Shown here in pieces: positions 58,022-64,000 of a stretch of 64,000 nt of DNA (positions within the stretch are counted from its first letter, which is position 1; each line of letters starts with the position of its first letter). The DNA lies in contig JANQEA010000026.1 of assembly GCA_028278555.1 (NCBI GenBank), positions 62,001 to 126,000 on the forward strand, read 5' to 3'. The notes beneath the pieces were generated by a model, which made no database searches, had not been told where the DNA came from, and saw only the letters and a program-made list of their open reading frames with translations. This DNA is from Candidatus Bipolaricaulota bacterium (GTDB lineage: Bacteria; Bipolaricaulota; Bipolaricaulia; UBA7950; UBA9294). A program made the position numbers and the translations under genes.

Positions 58022-59014
58022 ATGAACAGCGTCGATCGGGTTCCCGAGGACAAGCGTATCGGCGCATACGAGGAGCTTGCTCAGTTTGCGCTGACCGAAT
58101 ACGGAATCGAGTCGGCTGAACTCACGTTCCTGGGGGATACCAGCAACGTGATGTTCGAGGTCGGAGTTTCAGCACCCCATCCACAAGCGGGGCGATACGC
58201 CCTTCGCATCTGCCGAGCGGAGAGGGCACGCGATGGCCTTCTCTGCGAACAGCATTGGCTTCATGCGCTCCGCCGTGACACGGAACTCTGCGTTCCTGAG
58301 CCGATCTGCGGCTTGGACGGTTCCGTTCTGCGCGAAGTCCGTACCGACTCTCTTCCGAAGCCCCGGCTATGCATGCTCTTCCGATGGGTCGAAGGAGAGT
58401 TCATCGATGCAGACCTCACACCCGATCACCTGAGGGCGGTCGGTCGGTTCATGGCCAAACTGCACAACCATGCGGAGGGCTTTGCATGGCCCACAGAGCT
58501 GAGACCCACCCGGCAGGACGTCGCAAGCCTGCCAGGACTGCTGGCAGGTCTGGAGGCTGTCGAGCGGTATTCGCCAGAAGCGCTCGCGTTGCTCGGGCGT
58601 GGGCTCGACGCCGTTCGGGATGCGATGGACGAACTCGGATCAAGGCCTTCGGTGGTCGGTCCGATCCACGGCGATCTGCAGCAATACAACTACCTGTTCC
58701 ACGGAGACGAGGTCCGTGCGATCGACTTCGAGACACTGACCCATGGCTACTACCTCTACGATCTCGCAACGACCCGGAGCTACCTCGGCGGTGAGAATCG
58801 GGATCTGCTTCGCGAAGCGCTTCTCGAAGGTTACGAGGAAATCCGCCGCCTGCCGCCGAATGCGAAGCGCTACCTCCAGCGATTCGGCTTCCTCCGCGTT
58901 GTTGACACCGCGCGGTGGATTCTGACCACTCCGGGAATTCTGGAGCAGGGATGGGCGGTCGACTATGCCGATGGGGCTCCGCGAGTCGCCGAGAGACTCC
59001 TCGAGACACTCTGA
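58022..59014 (+). CDS. Aminoglycoside phosphotransferase-family kinase
   Basis: A 330-residue APH/choline kinase-fold protein with HGDLQQYNYLF near 220-230 (catalytic Asp and metal Asn), VRAIDFETLTHG near 236 (metal Asp) and the C-lobe DLATTRSYLGG. The N-lobe has GDTSNVMFEV in place of a glycine loop. Closest in style to HSK2/YihE-like kinases that phosphorylate small alcohols, not proven to be a resistance enzyme. ATG at 58022 has GAGGAGGG upstream; the frame is open 112 codons further, but without support. Confidence 0.8.
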   Translation: MNSVDRVPEDKRIGAYEELAQFALTEYGIESAELTFLGDTSNVMFEVGVSAPHPQAGRYALRICRAERARDGLLCEQHWLHALRRDTELCVPEPICGLDGSVLREVRTDSLPKPRLCMLFRWVEGEFIDADLTPDHLRAVGRFMAKLHNHAEGFAWPTELRPTRQDVASLPGLLAGLEAVERYSPEALALLGRGLDAVRDAMDELGSRPSVVGPIHGDLQQYNYLFHGDEVRAIDFETLTHGYYLYDLATTRSYLGGENRDLLREALLEGYEEIRRLPPNAKRYLQRFGFLRVVDTARWILTTPGILEQGWAVDYADGAPRVAERLLETL

Positions 59015-59130
59015 CGCAGGGGAGCATCGGCAGCATCCGTTCCGAGTCGCGAAGTAGCAGTTGACCGCGCGACGATCCGGGGAGTAGGCTGATGCTTCGT
59101 CGCTGCACCGGGCAGCGCAAGGAGGGGGAG

Positions 59131-59538
59131 ATGGGATACTTCACACAGGTCAACTGGATCGCGGTGGTGGTCGGCGGAATCTTCAACATGGTCTTCGGCT
59201 CGCTCTGGTACGGCCCGCTCTTCGGGAAGCTCTGGCTGAAGGTGATCGGCAAGTCGTCGGATGAGATCGAGAGCAGCGCGACAATGTACATCCTGCCGTT
59301 CCTCGCCGGCCTCGTCGCCGCCTACGTCCTTGCGGTGGTGATCGCCGGCTTCGGAATCACACTCTGGTGGCAGGGCGTGCTGATCGGCGTCGTCCTCTGG
59401 ATCGGCATCGGATCGACGGCCACCCTGACGACGGGGACGTTCGAGGACTCTCCCCGCGGCGCGTGGCTCCTGTTCGGGTTCTATCAGCTGATCGTCTACG
59501 GTGCGCAGGGGCTGATGTTCGTCCTCTGGACTCGCTAG
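59131..59538 (+). CDS. DUF1761 family membrane protein
   Basis: A 135-residue protein with four predicted membrane segments (about 7-27, 52-73, 77-98 and 110-132) and the family's NMVFGSLWYGPLFGKLW near 19-35. ATG at 59131 has an ideal AAGGAGGGGG site. Function unknown. A fragment of a tRNA methyltransferase gene follows its stop directly in the same frame, marking a deletion junction. Confidence 0.8.
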   Translation: MGYFTQVNWIAVVVGGIFNMVFGSLWYGPLFGKLWLKVIGKSSDEIESSATMYILPFLAGLVAAYVLAVVIAGFGITLWWQGVLIGVVLWIGIGSTATLTTGTFEDSPRGAWLLFGFYQLIVYGAQGLMFVLWTR

Positions 59539-59787
59539 ACGAGGATTCGGCCCGGTCGGACCCATGGCGTCTTCGCGACGCGCGCCGAGTACCGCCCGAA
59601 CCCGATCGCCATCACGACCTGCAAGATGCTGTGCGTCGACGAAGAAGCGGGAATCGTCCAGATCTCGAAGATCGACGCGCTCGGCGGCACGCCGGTGATC
59701 AACCTCAAACCGAGCTATCCGGTCTGCGACCGCGTTCCCGACGCACGGATCCCGGAGTGGATGCCGGAAGAGGGTCTGGGCCTCTAG
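59539..59787 (+). pseudogene. 5'-truncated TrmO (TsaA/UPF0066) remnant
   Basis: The 82 codons after the DUF1761 stop read THGVFATRAEYRPNPIAIT, then a segment with KIDALGGTPVINLKPSYP, ending at TAG 59785-59787. GVFATRxxxRPNP and the LDxxDGTPVLDIKPY-like block are the hallmarks of the C-terminal part of tRNA (t6A37) N6-methyltransferase TrmO. The SAM-barrel N-terminal part and any start codon are missing, so this is a gene remnant. Confidence 0.75.
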
Positions 59788-59821
59788 CCTCTGCGGCTCT
59801 CCGCTCTGTCGGCTTCGGACA

Positions 59822-60307
59822 TCACTCGTCTCCTTTCGGTCCGACAATCGTCGGAAGGTCTCGGAAGTGGAGGATCAGCTTGTCGAGTAGCGTCTCCAGC
59901 TGCGTGAGCTCCGCCTTCGAGAAACAGGCAAGCGGGTCGTAGCCCCCCGTCTGCCTCTTCTCGGCCTCTCGCAGTTCCCGGAGTTTCTCTCGTCCGGCAT
60001 CGGTGATTCGGATGACGACGTACTTCCGGTTCGTCTCGTCCCGGTCGCGCTCGACCCAGCCGCGGCGTGCGAGGTTGCGGAGGATCACGCTGGTCGTCGG
60101 CCGGTCGCTGAACAGCAAGCTGGCGATCCGTGACGGATTCAACTCGCCGTGACGGTCGAGCTGAACGAGGACGTTGAACTGCGGAACGGTCACGCCGAAC
60201 GCCGCCACGTGTGTTTGGCGATATCGCTTGAACATGTGGATCACCTGAGCCATCTGACTGAGCGCGAGGTACGGTCGAGGCGAGCGGCTTGTCTTCGTTT
60301 CGGTCAT
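59822..60307 (-). CDS. MarR-family transcriptional regulator
   Basis: A 161-residue winged-helix regulator: VTVPQFNVLVQLDRHGELNPSRIASLL near 39-65 (written across helix 2-3), RPTTSVILRNLARRGWVERDRDE near 69-91 with the recognition helix and wing start, and a long C-terminal dimerisation helix pair. Divergent from an esterase gene, with a palindrome between the promoter boxes, so it probably represses that gene. ATG at 60307 has GGAGG upstream. Confidence 0.88.
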   Translation of the reverse strand: MTETKTSRSPRPYLALSQMAQVIHMFKRYRQTHVAAFGVTVPQFNVLVQLDRHGELNPSRIASLLFSDRPTTSVILRNLARRGWVERDRDETNRKYVVIRITDAGREKLRELREAEKRQTGGYDPLACFSKAELTQLETLLDKLILHFRDLPTIVGPKGDE

Positions 60308-60323
60308 CGGCGTTCCGCCTCCT

Positions 60324-60351
60324 TTGCCATGGTTCGAATTCGAAGTATAAT
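60324..60351 (+). promoter_or_regulatory. Esterase promoter with a TTCGAATTCGAA operator
   Basis: TTGCCA (60324-60329), 16-base spacer, TATAAT (60346-60351). The spacer holds the perfect 12-base palindrome TTCGAATTCGAA (60333-60344), ideally placed for a dimeric MarR repressor to block RNA polymerase. Confidence 0.7.
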
Positions 60352-60442
60352 GGCATCATCTCATGATTAGAATACTAACTATAACTATGTGATCGACTGC
60401 CATCCATCGAAGCGCGAATCCATCGCCAAGGGAGGCCATCCG

Positions 60443-61720
60443 ATGCAGGACCAGACATCGATCCGAAGTCCCCGGCTGCGGATCCTCAACGAAGCACTCG
60501 GACGGGGCGAGGCGAGCGCGCTCGCGTCGTTCTGGCACGAGATGTCGGAGCGGGGGACGCCGCTGATCGAGCCGATCGAGGGAGACGAGGCCAACTGCCT
60601 GGTCACGTTCCTCTGGCGTGCGTCTGAGCCGGTCGCCGGGGTGCGTGTCATCGGCTATGTCTTCGGCCGCCACGACAACGGGATGCGGCTCCTCCCCGAA
60701 AGCGACGTCTGGTATCGAAGCTGCGTCCTCGCCAACGACGTCCGAGTTACGTATCAGTTCCACCCCCAGACCGACGCGCAGTCGGGGCAGGTCGGGGGCG
60801 CCGGCCGCTTTGCGGACTCCATCCACGATCCCCTGAATCCGAGGACGTTCGTCTTCGAGAGGGATGAGGAGGATCCGGATGGATTCGAGCTGACGCGCTC
60901 GGTACTCGAGATGCCAAACGCCGCCCCTCAGCCGCTGAACGAACGGGGAGACGGTGTCCCGGAGGGCGCGATCGAGCTTCATCGTCTGAGAAGCGAGATC
61001 CTGGAGAACGAGCGTCGGGTCTGGGTCTACACACCGGCGGGCTACGAAGCTGCTCGCTCAATGTCCTACGATCTGCTTCTCCTCTTCGACGGAACCGGCT
61101 TCGCTAGGTCCCCACTCCCGACGATCCTCGACAATCTGATCGATGCCGGCGCGATTCGACCGCTCGTCGCGATCATGCCCTGCAGCATCAGTCAGACGCT
61201 CCGGCTGAAGGAACTCCTTCTTCACGAGCCGTTCAACGCGTTCCTCGCCGAGGAGCTGATCCCTTGGGCGCGCGAATCGTATCGGCTGACCGACGATCCG
61301 CGGCAGACGGTCGTCGGTGGAGCAAGCGCCGGCGGACTCGCCGCCGCCTACGCAGCGTTCGAGCATCCGGAGCTGTTCGGCAATGTGCTCAGCCTGTCAG
61401 GCGCGTTCGTCTTCGCTCCGGGACTGATGAGTCCCGGCTGGAACGGGGAGCATGAGTGGCTGACACGGCAAATCGCCACCTCGGAGACGAAACCGATCCG
61501 ATTCTACCTCTCGGCGGGCACGCTCGAGATCGTCAGCATGTTCGACCTCTCCGGCGGACCGGCGCTCCTTCCGGGCAACCGGCACCTGCGGACCGTCCTC
61601 GCGCTGAAGGACTACGAGCATTGGCTCGACGAGTTCCCGGGAGCGCACGACATGATCAGCTGGCAGGGGGTCATCCCCGAGGGGCTGCCCACCCTGCTGG
61701 GGGATTGTGCGAACGGTTAG
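60443..61720 (+). CDS. Enterochelin esterase (Fes)-like hydrolase
   Basis: A 425-residue cytoplasmic esterase with an N-terminal Fes-type domain (FLWRASEPVAGVRVIGYVFG near 54-73, written as family context) and a C-terminal alpha/beta hydrolase of the esterase D type. The nucleophile Ser lies in VVGGASAGGLAAAYA near 290, and the catalytic His in GAHDMISW near 402. Siderophore transport genes are not nearby, so the ester substrate could be a siderophore or another conjugate. ATG at 60443 with AAGGGAGG is used. Divergent MarR regulator. Confidence 0.8.
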   Translation: MQDQTSIRSPRLRILNEALGRGEASALASFWHEMSERGTPLIEPIEGDEANCLVTFLWRASEPVAGVRVIGYVFGRHDNGMRLLPESDVWYRSCVLANDVRVTYQFHPQTDAQSGQVGGAGRFADSIHDPLNPRTFVFERDEEDPDGFELTRSVLEMPNAAPQPLNERGDGVPEGAIELHRLRSEILENERRVWVYTPAGYEAARSMSYDLLLLFDGTGFARSPLPTILDNLIDAGAIRPLVAIMPCSISQTLRLKELLLHEPFNAFLAEELIPWARESYRLTDDPRQTVVGGASAGGLAAAYAAFEHPELFGNVLSLSGAFVFAPGLMSPGWNGEHEWLTRQIATSETKPIRFYLSAGTLEIVSMFDLSGGPALLPGNRHLRTVLALKDYEHWLDEFPGAHDMISWQGVIPEGLPTLLGDCANG

Positions 61721-62220
61721 TCGTTCCCCCACCCCCACAGGTGGCCGGTGTGGACCGGCTTCCCCATCAGCTTCAGGTAGTAATAGAGCTGACTCCTGTG
61801 GGATTCGATGTGCGTGACCATAAACCCGAGCTGAGCGCCCAGCGGCAGCGGCGCTTTGTCCCACGGCGCGGCGACCATCCGATCGCAGAAATCGTCATCG
61901 GTCAGCCCATCGAGAACGTCAAGCGCTTTCTTCCGGTCCTCGGCGATCCGCTCCTTCGCCTCGTCGAGGTTGGCGACCGCCGGGAGCTTGTCGGCCTTCG
62001 GCATTCCGCCCTCGGGGAGGTTCCACTCTCCGGTGATGAAGCTTTCCATCAGGACTCCACACGATTGGACAAGGTGATCGAGAAGCTGCCCGATGGTCAT
62101 CCAGTTCTCTCCGGTCGCCGGCTTCCACGCGAGATCGTCATCGGTCAGCTGGGCGAGCAGCCCTTCCGCCGCCTTGTACGCGCCCTCGGTCTGCTTGGTC
62201 AGTGTTTCCTTCCAGCTCAT
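61717..62220 (-). CDS. DinB/YfiT-like metalloprotein
   Basis: A 167-residue four-helix-bundle protein with the three-His metal site of the DinB superfamily: LLDHLVQS near 47, and HIESHRSQLYYYL near 138-150. Related enzymes are thiol-dependent S-transferases (bacillithiol, mycothiol), but no such pathway gene is seen. ATG at 62220 has AAGGAGG upstream. Its stop overlaps the end of the convergent esterase gene by four bases. Confidence 0.82.
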   Translation of the reverse strand: MSWKETLTKQTEGAYKAAEGLLAQLTDDDLAWKPATGENWMTIGQLLDHLVQSCGVLMESFITGEWNLPEGGMPKADKLPAVANLDEAKERIAEDRKKALDVLDGLTDDDFCDRMVAAPWDKAPLPLGAQLGFMVTHIESHRSQLYYYLKLMGKPVHTGHLWGWGND

Positions 62221-62370
62221 CGAAACCTCCTTCTACAAGGTCCTCTTCTCTTGAAGTGGGCAAGCCGCTCATCGCCGAGCCGCTGCTGGCAATGGGCCCA
62301 GAAGCTACCGAAGAAACCACCCGGCTGCCAGCGAAGTGGGGCGGCCAAACGTGTGTGCGAGCTGAGAAGA

Positions 62371-62823
62371 CTACGGGTCGTCTTCGAGCGCCTCAGCGGC
62401 GTGTCGCGCGATGGAGCCACGGTACTTCTGTTCGCGTTCCCGATCCCTCTTGCCGCGGATCCCTCTCTGACAAGCCAAGTAGATCACAGCGCCGACGGCC
62501 CCAAACATGGGAAGAAGAATCGGCGAGAGGAAGATCCCCGGACAAGCGCCAATCGCCTGCACAATCGCTTGCCCCGTGAAGATTGCCAGAAAGCCGACAG
62601 CAAACCCTCCGCCAATCAGCACCACCGGATTGACGTCCTGCCGCTGTCTGGATCCCGCATACGCGAAAGCAGCGCCAGCAGCCGCGCCGATGACCATGTT
62701 GTACGGAATGACGAGGAATGAGAGCGCCACCGCCCTGCAGAAGAACGCGTACGGAATCGAGACCGCGCTTCCCGCCGCCAACCCAACAAGGACTCCTATC
62801 ACAATCACGAACGGATCGCCCAT
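62371..62823 (-). CDS. Four-helix membrane protein, unknown
   Basis: A 150-residue, Gly/Ala-rich membrane protein with four or five hydrophobic segments (about 5-27, 30-55, 66-90 and 96-116) and a basic, Arg/Lys-rich C-terminus in the cytoplasm. No family recognised. ATG at 62823 has GGGAGGTGAG upstream. It is alone on its strand, divergent from a GNAT gene. Confidence 0.6.
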   Translation of the reverse strand: MGDPFVIVIGVLVGLAAGSAVSIPYAFFCRAVALSFLVIPYNMVIGAAAGAAFAYAGSRQRQDVNPVVLIGGGFAVGFLAIFTGQAIVQAIGACPGIFLSPILLPMFGAVGAVIYLACQRGIRGKRDREREQKYRGSIARHAAEALEDDP

Positions 62824-62954
62824 GGACTCACCTCCCACCGCACGAGGCATCATACATGCAAAGTTCGGATGATCAACACACACGCATCGACGCTGTTCTG
62901 GGCCGTGGGCCTCCCGGCATGGCGGCGATCCTTGACCTCCGCTACACTGGCGAC

Positions 62955-63539
62955 ATGCCAGGCACACCCATCCGGCTCGAGACCGATCGCTTGATCGTCC
63001 GCCGCTTCCAGGAGAGCGACGTTCCCGCCATCCTCGACTACTCCCGACACGACGCATCGGACGAGCACCGCCGTCGGAACGTCGATTGGGAGATGACCGA
63101 GACATCGGTCCGCAAGTGGTGGGCACCGATGATGACGATGAGGCCGGAGGAGGCGATCAACTGGCTGTCGCTCGTCATCGAGCTGAAGGGGGAGAGCCGG
63201 GCGATCGGCAACACCGGGTTCAACGCGAAGCGGATCGGCGATGCCTTCCAAGGGCAGACCGGCTGGTTCGTCGGAGAAGCCTACGAAGGGAACGGCTATG
63301 TCACCGAGGCGGCGACCGCGCTCCTCGACTACCTCTTCGGGGCGGTCGGATTCCACCGCGTCTACGCGATGACGTCGCTCGACAATGAGCGATCTTGGGG
63401 CGTGATGGAGCGACTCGGGATGCGGCGCGAGGCACATTTCGTCAGGAACTGCTACCACGACGACGGCTGGGTCGACGAGTTCGTCTACGCGATCCTCGCC
63501 GAGGAGTGGGCCGCGCACCGTGCCGGGCAAGCGACGTAG
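62955..63539 (+). CDS. GNAT acetyltransferase, RimJ/RimL type
   Basis: A 194-residue acetyltransferase with RLETDRLIVRRFQESDVPAI at the start, WFVGEAYEGNGYVTEAATALL near 107-127 for acetyl-CoA, and HRVYAMTSLDNERSWGVMERLG near 138-159 (each a recognised block of Acetyltransf_3). ATG at 62955 is chosen from similarity; no good ribosome binding site is visible, and starts upstream are in frame. Confidence 0.82.
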   Translation: MPGTPIRLETDRLIVRRFQESDVPAILDYSRHDASDEHRRRNVDWEMTETSVRKWWAPMMTMRPEEAINWLSLVIELKGESRAIGNTGFNAKRIGDAFQGQTGWFVGEAYEGNGYVTEAATALLDYLFGAVGFHRVYAMTSLDNERSWGVMERLGMRREAHFVRNCYHDDGWVDEFVYAILAEEWAAHRAGQAT

Positions 63540-63569
63540 ATCCGCTCAACCCAGCATCGGCGGAGGAGT

Positions 63570-64000
63570 TCAGAACGTCTCGTCGATTGACACAATCGGA
63601 CAGACGGCCAGCGCGTTCCCAGAGCGGAGTAGGCGGAGCCCGCCGAGCGCGTAGGCGAACCACGCAGATGGACCCGTTCCGACAGGAGCGAGCAGTTTCT
63701 TCCCGTCCTTGACCTCACGCACCCGGGCACGACGCCCAAGGCCGGCCTTCTCCCGCGCGCGCTCGATTGCGACATCGAGACCGCCGAGCTCGTCGACAAG
63801 CCCGTGTTCCAACGCCTGGCGTCCCGTCCAAACGCGGCCGCCTCCGACCGCATCGACGGCCTCGCGCGACATCCCACGGCTCGCCATGACCCGGTCGAGG
63901 AAGACATCGTAGATCCGATTGATCTGCTCCCACATGCTGCGCCGTTCGTCCTCGGTGAACGGGCGAGATCCGGACATCAGTTCCGCGTGTTCCCCTCGGC
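63570..64000 (-). CDS. sppA: Signal peptide peptidase SppA, partial (5' end outside window)
   Basis: C-terminal part of a serine protease that degrades cleaved signal peptides at the membrane. The frame is open to the window edge; residues before the first Met (63977) continue the family consensus (GEHAELMSGSRPFTEDERR), so the gene is cut by the window. Then follow GRVWTGRQALEHGLVDELGG and a long C-terminal tail. The catalytic Ser and Lys regions lie outside, so full-length integrity cannot be judged. A ClpP-like internal protease of the same family is the alternative. Confidence 0.82.
   Translation of the reverse strand, partial: RGEHAELMSGSRPFTEDERRSMWEQINRIYDVFLDRVMASRGMSREAVDAVGGGRVWTGRQALEHGLVDELGGLDVAIERAREKAGLGRRARVREVKDGKKLLAPVGTGPSAWFAYALGGLRLLRSGNALAVCPIVSIDETF

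Noticed and set aside
1-64000. rRNA, tRNA, CRISPR arrays, transposases
   Set aside because: None could be recognised by eye on either strand; a weak or unusual tRNA could still be missed without a covariance search.

Overview
The window is a high-GC bacterial chromosome segment. It has clear sigma70-type promoters (TTGACA/TTGGCA with 16-17 bp spacers), strong AGGAGG ribosome binding sites and many GTG or TTG starts. No rRNA, tRNA or CRISPR array was seen. The gene content suggests an anaerobic, H2- and ferredoxin-using bacterium of a deep, probably uncultured lineage: a cytoplasmic group 3c [NiFe]-hydrogenase with HdrABC, a four-subunit 2-oxoacid:ferredoxin oxidoreductase, a bifunctional FBP aldolase/phosphatase and an AbrB-PhoU fusion of archaeal style. 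Bipolaricaulota (Acetothermia/OP1) is a guess from this combination, not something the sequence proves.

1-17.4 kb: C4-dicarboxylate and H2 metabolism. sucCD (succinyl-CoA synthetase) is followed, after a regulatory gap with two TCTCG-N5-CGAGA palindromes, by a tightly overlapping 16-gene run: korC, hdrA, mvhD, mvhG, mvhA, hydrogenase protease, hdrC, hdrB, frdB, frdA, korD, korA, korB, fumarase alpha, fumarase beta, malic enzyme, ending in a strong terminator. FrdAB has no membrane anchor, and its flavin subunit lacks the His used for covalent FAD. The simplest reading is a soluble system in which H2 oxidation by Mvh-Hdr yields reduced ferredoxin (for reductive carboxylation of succinyl-CoA by Kor) and lower-energy electrons for fumarate reduction. 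This would be an electron-bifurcating fumarate reductase built into a reductive branch of the TCA cycle.

17.4-24.3 kb: Nif3-like and YbjQ-like genes, then a phosphate region: AbrB-PhoU, an ArsC-type arsenate reductase, pstBAC and pstS, with promoters carrying TATATA-centred inverted repeats. 24.5-28.8 kb: small unknown or secreted genes, including a two-gene unit behind a leader that can form two mutually exclusive hairpins, a DUF3795 protein and a Lpd-like flavoprotein lacking the usual His-Glu base. 28.8-33.2 kb: housekeeping (rpsI, rpmE, DUF1385; tsaD, hpt, FBP aldolase/phosphatase). 33.3-38.3 kb: metal homeostasis (copper ATPase, a Trp-rich 29-residue peptide, a CDF exporter) and a DUF362 ferredoxin protein.

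38.3-47.0 kb: a promoter-led catabolic operon. A three-subunit molybdenum hydroxylase precedes the FdrA, DUF1116 and DUF2877 proteins (AllFGH-type carbamoyltransferase) and a metal-dependent cyclase/amidohydrolase. This predicts oxidation of an N-heterocycle, ring opening and phosphorolytic recovery of a carbamoyl group. No allantoin-pathway gene is present, so the substrate is open.

47-64 kb: an accessory region with single genes on both strands, five GNAT acetyltransferase genes, a secreted triple beta/gamma-crystallin protein, a GH17-like hydrolase, a zinc ribbon too short for routine calling, REP-like hairpin repeats, and at least three decayed genes (truncated arfB copy, EEP nuclease with an in-frame stop and internal deletion, 5'-truncated trmO). 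It ends in a signal peptide peptidase gene that runs off the window.
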